Source: Chitinophagaceae bacterium
GTDB lineage: Bacteria > Bacteroidota > Bacteroidia > Chitinophagales > Chitinophagaceae
Reading direction: 5' to 3'
Length of the DNA: 35,394 bases
Assembly (NCBI GenBank): GCA_947381435.1
Contig: CANCVE010000039.1
Coordinates: 1-35,394 of the forward strand
Within the stretch, counting starts at the first letter, position 1, and each line of letters begins with the position of its first letter. Positions 24,985 to 32,761 of the stretch are shown piece after piece. Made by a program: the position numbers and the translations under genes. The notes beneath the pieces were generated by a model. It was not told where the DNA came from. It saw only the letters and a list, made by a program, of their open reading frames with translations, and did not search any database.

Positions 24985-27432
24985 ATGCGAATAACAATAA
25001 TAATTTGGCTATGCCTAATTGGGCTATGTTTTAAGATATCCGCTCAAGAAACAAAGAAGTATTCCTTTTCGGGTAAGATATTGGATGCAGAAACAAAGAA
25101 ACCTTTAACCAATTGTACGGTAAACTTATTGGATGCAAAGATGGCTGTGGCCAAAACATCCCAAACTGATGAGGAAGGTTTGTTTTCTTTCGATAAATTA
25201 TCTACACAAAACATAACTATCTCTATAGAATACATTGGTTACGGTGTTATTAGGAGAGATATTACGGTGAAATCTGCAAAAGGAACTGATACAATACAGG
25301 TTGCCAAGAAGGTAAGGGCATTGAACGAGGTGGTGGTGACAAGTAACCAGAAGCTGATAGAGAACAAGGTGGATAGGTTAGTGTACAATGTAGAGCAAGA
25401 CGTTACATCGCAAGGGGGAGTGGCCACAGATGTACTTAAAAAAGTGCCACAGGTTACAGTGGATATAGATGGTAAAGTAGAACTATTGGGCAACCCAAGT
25501 ATCTTGTTTCTAATAAATGGAAAACGGTCTTCTCTGTTTGGTTCCAATGCAGCAGATGCTCTGCAATCTATTCCAACCAGTCAAATACAAAAGATAGAAG
25601 TAATGACCATACCTCCTTCTAAATACCAGGCGTCCGGAACGGGTGGTATCATCAATATTGTATTAAAAAAAAATAAGCTGGAGGGTTATAATGGCACGCT
25701 GAACCTATCTGGTGGAACAAGATTGGAGAATGCAAGCCTGAATGGCAACTACAAGCAAAAGAGTTTTTCGGCTAATGCGTTTATAAGCGGTAATGACCAA
25801 CTTACTGGCAAAATGCCGAGTGGTAGTACACGGAACACACAAAATACCAGTGGAAATAGCTTGCTTATACAAGATGGAAGTACTGATTTTGGGAGAAACA
25901 GTTACCGCATGGGGACAGGTGTAGATTGGGAGATTACCAAGAAAGATATACTTTCTGCATCGATAAGCACTGATGGGGCGCGCAAGAATAATAAGGGGGA
26001 TATTGCACTGCAATCTTATAATTATGACCTGACAAATAAGCTATTGAACAGCACAAACACTATGAGAGATTTTGAAAACAACAACAAGAAATCTACGTTG
26101 GAAACAAATGTTACTTATCATAGAGATTTGGGAAAGAATGATAGGAACATAGAGTTCTCTTTTGGAAATAGTACAGATTATATTGATGATTATTACCATC
26201 AAATACAGGATAGTGCAACGCATACAATTCCTTTTGCAGGGTCTTATAGTAAAAATCCGGGAAGGGAGAGTGAAACTAACTGGACAGTGGATTATACACA
26301 TCCTTTTGGGGAGGATATTTCTGTGCAAACTGGGTTTAACTATACGCAGCAGGAAATAATAAGCTCTGCCAATGTGTTTACCTTATTGGCGAACACAATT
26401 ATTTTCAATAGGGATAGTTTACAATCGTACCAATCTAGTTTTAAGCGGGATATTTATGCAGGATATATTTCAGGAACCTATACACTTTTCGATTGGTTGG
26501 ATGTAATGTCGGGTTTGCGATATGAATATACCAAAAGCAAGGCATGGTATAATAATTCAGGCAATGTATCGATACCCGATTACGGAAACATTGCCCCTTC
26601 CTTAATACTTCAACATAAATTCAAGCATGGATTATCCTTTAAATTGGCGTATAGTTATCGTATAGAAAGACCAGACTTTGGGGATATGAATCCTTTTATG
26701 AATCTATCAGACCCAAATAACATTTCTACGGGTAATCCTAATCTAAAACCAGAGATTGGTAACAATTATCAGTTTTCTATGAATAAGACATACGAAAAGG
26801 GAGGCTTTATAAATGCAGTTCTGTTTTGCAATTACAATAGTCCGGATATAAAGCCTTACACCACCTACTATCCTACGTATAAAATTGGAGATTCTATCTA
26901 TACAAATGTCGCCATTAGCTCAAGGGCAAATATCAGTGCCGAAACAAGGATTGGGTTGAATATTTCAGGTTCTATTCCCGTAGGTAACTTCAAGATTAAT
27001 CCCAATATAATGCTGTTCAACAGACATTTGATTAACCCTTTTGATACACCTAGGGTTACCAATGCTTTTGGGTTTAGGACAAGTATGAATGTTACTTATA
27101 CATTGTCTAAAAGTTGGGTGATGGAGGCATTTGGTAATTACAATATGGGAATGAAATGGCAGGGAAGAACGCCCGCAAACTATAGTTACACACTTGCCGC
27201 CAAAAAACAACTATGGAAAAGTAAAGGCAGCTTAGGAATAGTTGTGGTAAATGCTTTTGATAAATATATACGGCAGACTTATGAGGTAGATACCAAGAAT
27301 ATTGTTACCAATGGATACAGGAATCAGCCTTATCAATCTTTTGGTTTGGTGTTTAACTATAAGTTCGGTGCCTTAAAAGTGACCAAACAAAAGGAAGGGG
27401 AGAACTTTTTGTATGCGCCACCTGCGCAGTAA
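24985..27432 (+). CDS. Outer-membrane beta-barrel protein, TonB-receptor-like
   Basis: An 815-residue outer-membrane protein. Signal peptide residues 1-20 (ending KISAQ); a carboxypeptidase-regulatory-like beta-sandwich about 25-105 (FSGKILDAETKKPLTNCTV); a plug-like region about 110-240 (LNEVVVTSNQKLIENKVDRLVYNV, IPTSQIQKIEVMTIPPSKYQ, GTGGIINIVLKKNK); then a barrel of the OMP_b-brl_3 type to the C-terminus. This group resembles TonB-dependent receptors but usually lacks a recognisable TonB box, and none was seen at the N-terminus. The substrate is unknown, and no SusD partner follows. The His-rich and PepSY-like neighbours may point to metals, weakly. Confidence 0.9.
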   Translation: MRITIIIWLCLIGLCFKISAQETKKYSFSGKILDAETKKPLTNCTVNLLDAKMAVAKTSQTDEEGLFSFDKLSTQNITISIEYIGYGVIRRDITVKSAKGTDTIQVAKKVRALNEVVVTSNQKLIENKVDRLVYNVEQDVTSQGGVATDVLKKVPQVTVDIDGKVELLGNPSILFLINGKRSSLFGSNAADALQSIPTSQIQKIEVMTIPPSKYQASGTGGIINIVLKKNKLEGYNGTLNLSGGTRLENASLNGNYKQKSFSANAFISGNDQLTGKMPSGSTRNTQNTSGNSLLIQDGSTDFGRNSYRMGTGVDWEITKKDILSASISTDGARKNNKGDIALQSYNYDLTNKLLNSTNTMRDFENNNKKSTLETNVTYHRDLGKNDRNIEFSFGNSTDYIDDYYHQIQDSATHTIPFAGSYSKNPGRESETNWTVDYTHPFGEDISVQTGFNYTQQEIISSANVFTLLANTIIFNRDSLQSYQSSFKRDIYAGYISGTYTLFDWLDVMSGLRYEYTKSKAWYNNSGNVSIPDYGNIAPSLILQHKFKHGLSFKLAYSYRIERPDFGDMNPFMNLSDPNNISTGNPNLKPEIGNNYQFSMNKTYEKGGFINAVLFCNYNSPDIKPYTTYYPTYKIGDSIYTNVAISSRANISAETRIGLNISGSIPVGNFKINPNIMLFNRHLINPFDTPRVTNAFGFRTSMNVTYTLSKSWVMEAFGNYNMGMKWQGRTPANYSYTLAAKKQLWKSKGSLGIVVVNAFDKYIRQTYEVDTKNIVTNGYRNQPYQSFGLVFNYKFGALKVTKQKEGENFLYAPPAQ

Positions 27433-27802
27433 TAATATTGTGATTGCAGAATAGTATAATTAGAAGGCTTTTTCGGATTCAAGGCTTATTGTTTTTTCTT
27501 TACTAGTGATTAACTAAAGGAAGGATAGAATTTGTAGGTTGAAAGTGAACCGAATTTTAAGAAAGGATAAAATTGTGAGGGATAAGTAGATAAATGTGAA
27601 AGGGGAGTAGCATCAAAAAAAGGGTAAGCGAATATTGAAAAAGCGTAATTAGTGAAATTTTATCTTCGGAGAGATTCAATAAGCTGTGGTTAGGGCATTG
27701 AAAATTTTAATTAGCTCAAAATAGTGTGCTGGATGTATTAAAAACTTTATCGAAAAAAGAGGGAAGTTTAACCCCTACATTTGGAAAATAAAAAGAACAA
27801 TT
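27433..27802. other. 370-bp purine-rich gap
   Basis: Mostly purine-rich on plus (for example AAAGGAAGGATAGAA, AAGGGGAGTAGC), like the gap after the kinase gene. No open frame, RNA gene or terminator was recognised. The right end holds the promoter of the DUF1569 gene. Confidence 0.5.
27776..27783 (+). promoter_or_regulatory. Putative -7 box of the DUF1569 gene
   Basis: TACATTTG matches TAnnTTTG and lies 20 bp before the ATG. A -33 TTG was not found. Confidence 0.45.
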
Positions 27803-28255
27803 ATGAACAATGTTTTTAATGCAGCCGATACGGCTATTGTTATCAATAGAATCTCTAAATTAACACCTGAATCTAAACCTTTATGGGGGAAGATGGCTGT
27901 AGGACAAATGTTGGCACATTGTAATGTAACCTATGAGCTGGTGTATGAAAATATTCATCCAAAGCCAAATGCATTCATGAAGTTTATACTAAAAACCTTT
28001 GTAAAAAAGCTTGTAGTAAATGATGTTCCATATAAACATAACGGACAAACAGCACCTTATTTCATTATAAAAGATGATAAAGACTTCAATAAAGAAAAAA
28101 ATAGGCTAATTTACTACATTAATAAAACACAGCAACTTGGTGCGCAAAATTTTGAAGGAAAAGAATCACATTCATTTGGAAAACTTACACAAGTAGAATG
28201 GAATAATATGTTTTACAAACATTTGAATCATCACCTATCTCAATTTGGTGTTTAG
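27803..28255 (+). CDS. DUF1569 (DinB-like) protein
   Basis: A 150-residue protein. LWGKMAVGQMLAHCNVTYELV near the N-terminus and MFYKHLNHHLSQFG at the C-terminus match the DUF1569/DinB-like four-helix fold, in which His37 and the C-terminal histidines would form a metal site. The function in this family is unknown; related DinB-fold enzymes are thiol transferases or metal-dependent hydrolases. No signal peptide, so cytoplasmic. It has its own promoter and terminator. Confidence 0.82.
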   Translation: MNNVFNAADTAIVINRISKLTPESKPLWGKMAVGQMLAHCNVTYELVYENIHPKPNAFMKFILKTFVKKLVVNDVPYKHNGQTAPYFIIKDDKDFNKEKNRLIYYINKTQQLGAQNFEGKESHSFGKLTQVEWNNMFYKHLNHHLSQFGV

Positions 28256-28319
28256 TATAACAATTATAGCCTTAAGTGGTGATTATTGATTCAATAATTA
28301 CATGATTATTTTTGAGTAT

Positions 28320-28356
28320 TAGCTCTAGACAATAACTGTTTAGAGCTATTTTTTTT
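28320..28356 (+). terminator. Rho-independent terminator
   Basis: TAGCTCTA (28320-28327) pairs with TAGAGCTA (28341-28348), followed directly by eight Ts. It ends the DUF1569 gene. Confidence 0.85.
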
Positions 28357-28533
28357 GGGTGAAAACAGTCTTTTTTTCAAACAATCAAAGTATTTTTCAA
28401 CTCTATTTTATACTTGGGTATCATAAAATAAAATTGCTGAAACTCAATAAGGAAGCGGGTTTCAATATTTTAGTAATAGTTTGGTATCATAAAAACGCCA
28501 TTAAGTTAGTACCTAATGGCGCAAATGCAACGT

Positions 28534-28541
28534 TACTTTTG
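28534..28541 (+). promoter_or_regulatory. Putative -7 box of a candidate small RNA
   Basis: TACTTTTG matches TAnnTTTG. About 190 bp downstream is an isolated strong terminator with no open reading frame between. No -33 TTG is seen. Confidence 0.35.
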
Positions 28542-28547
28542 TGTAAC

Positions 28548-28730
28548 AAATAAGGAAATAAACATCCTGAATAATAAGGTAGCAATCGTTAGAAGAGCAA
28601 GATTATCGTGAGAGGCCAAGTTCGAAGAAAGTTAAGCTACTTTAAAAGGCTCAAATTACTAAGAAGAATTTTTCATATGGCAAGCAATCGTTAGAGGTCA
28701 GTCTGTTTCTACAGAGTGACCCTTTTTTTT
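28548..28730 (+). ncRNA. Candidate small RNA, about 180 nt
   Basis: The evidence is positional: a -7-like box (28534-28541), no open frame, then a terminator hairpin (GGTCA and CTGT paired with ACAG and TGACC, 28696-28721) followed by eight Ts. Inside, AAGGTAGC (near 28577) can pair with GCTACTTT (near 28637), with one G-U pair. The 13-mer AGCAATCGTTAGA occurs twice, at 28581 and 28683. The length would suit a regulatory RNA of 6S size, but no known RNA family was recognised. Confidence 0.35.
28696..28730 (+). terminator. Rho-independent terminator without an adjacent ORF
   Basis: The stem GGTCA/TGACC plus inner CTGT/ACAG around a TTCT loop is followed by C and eight Ts. No protein gene ends nearby on plus, so it implies a non-coding transcript or a remnant. 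Confidence 0.75.
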
Positions 28731-28947
28731 GAATCACTTTGCAAATATATAGGGATAGAATTCTAATATTAACAAATTGTGAAATTTATTTTTTAACAAA
28801 ATCAAGACATTTATCCACGACTTTTATCACTCAATAAATGCTACTGAAAATATCTTAAAAGCATTAGCATAATTAAAACAATAAGCCAAACTTGTTTTCA
28901 TTATTGTGCTATTGCTGTACATTTACCCCCAACAAATAAGTGACAAA

Positions 28948-29976
28948 ATGAGGCTGCTGCCTTTTAAAAAAGTACATCCACTTGTAATATGGTTTGCCGT
29001 AATTGTTTCCATTAACCTTTTTGGGGTTTTAGGGTTCATGGTGGTAGAAAAGCTAAGTCTTTTTGATGCACTTTACATGACCATAATTACCATTACCACC
29101 ATTGGTTATAGTGAAGTAAAGGCATTGTCGCACGAGGGGAGGATATTTAATATCATCTTTATCATTACTTCTTTTACCACATTTACAATAGCCTTGGCAG
29201 GACTGACAAGATATATTGCAAGTGGAGAAATGTTTCTGTATTTAAAAAATAGAAAGCTGATGAAAGCGTTAGGACAACTAAATAATCATGTAATAGTTTG
29301 TGGATTTGGTAGAAATGGACAGCAAGCAGCTAAAACTTTAAAGAGCCATAAGCTTCCTTTTGTGGCAATAGATTATAGGGAGAAAAATATAGATGATTAC
29401 CTAAAACACGACCCTGATTTGATTTATATAAAAGGTGATGCTACCGATGATGCATTGCTTTTACAGGCGGGAATAGAGCGCGCATCGGGGCTTATATGTG
29501 CATTGCCCACCGATGCAGACAATGTTTTTATTGTTTTATCGGCAAGATCTCTCAATGCACACATACAAATCATAAGTAGGTCTGCACAGGCTAGTTCTAT
29601 AGCTAAACTAAAGAAAGCAGGAGCTGATAATGTGATTATGCCAGACAGAATTGCGGGTACGCACATGGCTACTTTATTATCTAAACCCGATGTTATAGAG
29701 TTTATAGATTATTTGTCGGGCGAGGAAGGCGAAAGTATTAATATTGAAAGTGTTGCGTACGAAAGTTTACATAATTCTATACAGGATAGTACCCTAAAAG
29801 AAGTAATGGAATGGGAGAAAACCGGGATGACCTGCATCGGTGTAAAAGATAAGGATGGTAAGTTTATGATTAATCCACCGCATGATACCTTGATAGGCGC
29901 GGGAATGAAAGTAATAGTATTGGGTTCGAAAGACCAGATTAGAAAGATGAAACACAACTTAATTAATATAAAATAA
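28948..29976 (+). CDS. Potassium channel with TrkA-N/TrkA-C (RCK) domains
   Basis: From the ATG at 28948 (MRLLPFKKVHPLV) the protein has 342 residues; a GTG 14 codons earlier is less likely. Helix 1 is about 11-33, the pore loop about 38-58, and helix 2 about 65-90, a two-helix K+ channel. The selectivity filter region is TITTIGYSEV (filter TIGYS at 51-55), with Ser in place of the usual second Gly. The cytoplasmic RCK domain has the nucleotide-binding GFGRNG (119-124) and conserved KGDATDD; a TrkA-C domain covers about 255-342. A tetramer gated by a ligand at the RCK ring is expected. The next gene starts 9 bp later, so they are probably co-transcribed. Confidence 0.92.
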   Translation: MRLLPFKKVHPLVIWFAVIVSINLFGVLGFMVVEKLSLFDALYMTIITITTIGYSEVKALSHEGRIFNIIFIITSFTTFTIALAGLTRYIASGEMFLYLKNRKLMKALGQLNNHVIVCGFGRNGQQAAKTLKSHKLPFVAIDYREKNIDDYLKHDPDLIYIKGDATDDALLLQAGIERASGLICALPTDADNVFIVLSARSLNAHIQIISRSAQASSIAKLKKAGADNVIMPDRIAGTHMATLLSKPDVIEFIDYLSGEEGESINIESVAYESLHNSIQDSTLKEVMEWEKTGMTCIGVKDKDGKFMINPPHDTLIGAGMKVIVLGSKDQIRKMKHNLINIK

Positions 29977-29985
29977 CAACATAAA

Positions 29986-31032
29986 ATGACAATAATTAAT
30001 GCCGCATTGTGCTCTTTTGGAATGTCGGGGCGCGTATTTCATGCTCCATTTATAAACTTACACCAAGGGTTTAATTTAATTGGTGCATGGGAGAGGAGTA
30101 AGCACTTGATTCAGGAACATTATCCTACTGCCAAATCGTATGCTAATTACGAAGATTTATTAAAGGATACAAGCGTGGAACTGGTGATAGTAAATACACC
30201 TACATATTCGCATTATGACTATGCAAAGCAGGCTTTATTGGCAGGAAAACATGTGGTGGTAGAGAAGGCGTTTACAACAACAGTGGCAGAAGCAGAAGAA
30301 CTAAAAGCAATAGCACAGGAAAAGGGATTAGTGATAAATGTGTTTCAAAACAGGCGATGGGATAGTGATTTTTTAACGGTGAAATCGGTTGTAGAATCTG
30401 AAAAATTGGGCAAAATAAATGAAGCAGAGTTCCGTTTTGATAGATTTAATTTAGCTTTAAGCCCAAAAGCACACAAAGAAGTACCTGGTCCAGGTGCGGG
30501 AATTATGAAAGACTTGGGGCCACATATAATAGATCAAGCATTGTATCTTTTTGGTATGCCCAATGCCTTATTTGCTGACATAAGGATAACGCGTCCTGCT
30601 TCGGAAGTGGATGATTGCTTCGAATTATTGTTTTATTATCCAACAATGAGGGTAAGATTAAAGGCAGGATATATTGTAAAAGAATTATTGCCATCGTATA
30701 TAGTGCATGGAAGCAATGGGTCTTTTGTGAAGAATAGGGCAGATTTGCAAGAAGTCAAATTGTTGCTCAATGAAAAGCCGAATATAGCTACTTGGTGTTC
30801 TGAACCAGAAAGCGAAGAAGGTATTTTACATATTGATGTAAATGGTGCAAGCAGTAGGTATACTATTCCGACTTTAAAAGGCAATTATTATCATTTTTAT
30901 GAGGGCGTATATCAATCAATTGCCAATAATGCTTCTCCAATAGTGAGTGCAGATGATGGGATAAATGTGATGAAGATTATTGAAGCATCAGTTACTTCGA
31001 GTAAAGAGAAACGAGTTGTAGAACTAGCATAA
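29986..31032 (+). CDS. Gfo/Idh/MocA-family NAD(P)-dependent oxidoreductase
   Basis: A 348-residue protein. An N-terminal Rossmann fold begins AALCSFGMSGRVFHAPFI, a variant of the glycine-rich loop seen in this branch (the YdgJ/scyllo-inositol dehydrogenase-like group). Conserved elements are VIVNTPTYSHYDYAKQALLAGKHVVVEKAF (the EKP motif is EKA here) and GIMKDLGPHIIDQALYLFG with the catalytic-region DLGPHIID. The C-terminal alpha/beta domain is complete. The substrate, probably a sugar or inositol, cannot be read from the sequence. It follows the channel gene by 9 bp. Confidence 0.9.
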   Translation: MTIINAALCSFGMSGRVFHAPFINLHQGFNLIGAWERSKHLIQEHYPTAKSYANYEDLLKDTSVELVIVNTPTYSHYDYAKQALLAGKHVVVEKAFTTTVAEAEELKAIAQEKGLVINVFQNRRWDSDFLTVKSVVESEKLGKINEAEFRFDRFNLALSPKAHKEVPGPGAGIMKDLGPHIIDQALYLFGMPNALFADIRITRPASEVDDCFELLFYYPTMRVRLKAGYIVKELLPSYIVHGSNGSFVKNRADLQEVKLLLNEKPNIATWCSEPESEEGILHIDVNGASSRYTIPTLKGNYYHFYEGVYQSIANNASPIVSADDGINVMKIIEASVTSSKEKRVVELA

Positions 31033-31135
31033 ATCGGTTAATAAAAGGATTTTTAGTTGAGATAAATAGGTTATATTTTTAGTATTCCATGATTCTTAAT
31101 CAAATGATATCTCAATAACACATTACTTTGCCACC

Positions 31136-32225
31136 ATGACAATAGAACAAATTAAAGATATAAGAGACCGTGTAGTGGTTTTGGGGAGGTTTCTTTGACT
31201 ACGCTAACCGGAAAAACAAAGTAGCACAAGACAAACAACTATCTCTTTCGGCAGGTTTCTGGGACGATAATGTCCGAGCCACCGCCACTATGAAAGACAT
31301 TAAGGCAAACGAATATTGGATAAAGCTATACGAGCAAGTGGATACTGCCGTTGAAGACTTTGTTGTGCTGTTCGACTTCTTTAAGGAAGGCGATGCTACA
31401 GAGGAAGAAACGAAAGCTGCCTACACTGCCGCACTTGCTGCAATAGAAGATGCAGAGTTCAAAAGTACGCTCAATAAACCTGAGGATGAAATGACTGCCA
31501 TTGTACAGATTAATGCTGGTGCTGGTGGAACTGAAAGTCAGGATTGGGCAGAAATGCTGATGCGGATGTACATTATGTATGGACAAAAACAAGGTTGGTC
31601 AGTAACCGAAGTGGATTATCAAGCAGGTGATGCAGCAGGTATTAAAACCGCTACACTTCAATTCGAAGGTTCTTTCGCTTATGGCTTTACCAAAAGTGAG
31701 AGTGGGGTGCATCGATTGGTGCGTATCTCGCCTTTTGATAGTAATGCCCGCCGTCATACCTCTTTTGCCAGCGTTTATGTGTATCCTTTGATAGATGATA
31801 CCATAGAAATAACCATTCATCAATACGATCTGGAATGGTCTTTCTCCCGAAGCGGTGGTGCAGGTGGACAGAATGTAAATAAGGTAGAAACCTCTGTACG
31901 GTTAAAGCATACGCCAACAGGTTATATAGTTGAATGTCAGATAGCTAGAACGCAGGGAGAGAATAAGGAAATAGCGTTAAAGATGTTGCGTAGCCGTCTT
32001 TACGAAGACGAAATGCGGAAACGACAAGAAGTATTGGATGCCAATAACTCCAAGAAAAAGAAGATAGAATGGGGTAGCCAAATAAGGAGTTATGTTTTTC
32101 ATCCGTATAAGATGATTAAAGATCACCGCACCGACTATGAAGTGGGTAATGTGCAGCCCGTAATGGATGGTGAACTTGACGGTTTTGTAAAAGCTTATCT
32201 TATGATGGAGAAAGAAGATAGCTAG
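31136..32225 (+). CDS. prfB: Peptide chain release factor 2, programmed +1 frameshift
   Basis: Release factor 2 (recognises UAA/UGA) of 362 residues if read through a +1 shift. The start ATG at 31136 opens 20 codons ([20 protein letters not shown]) and meets TGA at 31196-31198. Shifting at CTT-TGA-C after 31195 continues as [20 protein letters not shown] to the TAA at 32225. An SD-like GGGGAGG lies just upstream of the slip site, as in classic prfB. Later motifs are [13 protein letters not shown] (SPF, stop-codon recognition) and [17 protein letters not shown] (GGQ, peptidyl-tRNA hydrolysis). Taking only the ATG at 31290 would give a truncated protein. The gene ends at a strong terminator. 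Confidence 0.96.
31183..31199 (+). promoter_or_regulatory. prfB autoregulatory +1 frameshift site
   Basis: The slip sequence CTTTGAC (31193-31199) contains the in-frame TGA, with GGGGAGG (31183-31189) as internal Shine-Dalgarno-like stimulator 3 bp before it. Low RF2 slows termination at TGA and favours the shift, so RF2 controls its own synthesis (established for prfB in other bacteria). Confidence 0.93.
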
Positions 32226-32252
32226 TTATAAATAATTAACTATGAGTTAAAG

Positions 32253-32290
32253 GAATCCCACTAAGCAAAATGTTTAGTGGGATTCTTGTT
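32253..32290 (+). terminator. Rho-independent terminator of prfB
   Basis: GAATCCCACTAA (32253-32264) pairs perfectly with TTAGTGGGATTC (32274-32285), followed by a T-rich tail. Confidence 0.9.
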
Positions 32291-32344
32291 TTAATCATAC
32301 CTGAAAAAATGTTCCCCTTAACTCTTTGGTTTGTGGCATTCTGA

Positions 32345-32554
32345 AAGGTATAACTCCGCTCCGTGAAGGTATAATTCAGTTACTAAGAGGTATAAATAAG
32401 TTACTAAGAGGTGTAATTCGGTTACTAAGATGCGTAACTCGGCTTCTAAAAGGTATAAATCGGCTACAGAAAGGTATAACTTGACTACAGAGAGGAGTAA
32501 ATCGGTTACAGGGTGGTGTAAATCAGTTACTAAGAGGTATAAATCGATACAAGT
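32345..32554. repeat. 21-bp tandem array C (10 units)
   Basis: Ten consecutive units start every 21 bp without any slip, at 32345, 32366, 32387 and so on to 32534. The consensus begins RAGGTATAAATCGG and ends TTACTAA. Units differ by a few substitutions and no indels. One plus frame spells a seven-residue repeat (LLRGINR) but is broken by a TGA near 32480, so it is not a gene. The array lies between the prfB terminator and the tandem paralogue genes. Confidence 0.92.
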
Positions 32555-32761
32555 TCCCTATTATTTGGCAACAATCTTAGTGTAACAGTGATTGTTTAGG
32601 TGTAAAAGACTGCATTTAAAGACTTATAAACGTAAATAGCTGCTTCTGCAACTTCCCGAATGTTATAATTTTTGGGAAATTTACCCAAACCCTTATCCAT
32701 TAAATAATCTTTCTTTTCTCAAATAAGAATACTTTGGTGGAATAAGGGGTATATTTATACA

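Larger units (their letters stand above)
28256..28947. other. 692-bp gap with terminators and a candidate RNA
   Basis: It contains the terminator of the DUF1569 gene (28320-28356), a perfect 8-bp hairpin CGCCATTA/TAATGGCG (28496-28521), a candidate small RNA (28548-28730), and an AT-rich tail before the channel gene. A 64-codon frame at 28359-28553 begins right after the first terminator and is not convincing. Confidence 0.55.
32226..32761. other. 536-bp gap dominated by a 21-bp array
   Basis: It holds the prfB terminator, array C, and about 200 bp of AT-rich sequence before the next gene. In the last part TATATTTA (near 32750) loosely resembles a -7 box. No gene was recognised. Confidence 0.6.

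Noticed and set aside
28359-28553. 64-codon frame after the DUF1569 terminator
   Set aside because: It starts directly after the T-tract, includes a perfect hairpin near its end, and has no recognisable domain.
31290-32225. RF2 as a truncated protein starting at the ATG at 31290
   Set aside because: The upstream frame with CTT-TGA-C and a GGGGAGG stimulator shows the standard prfB frameshift, restoring the missing N-terminal domain.
8161-32554. CRISPR arrays
   Set aside because: Units follow each other directly with no unique spacers, lengths are 21 bp, and no cas genes are present.
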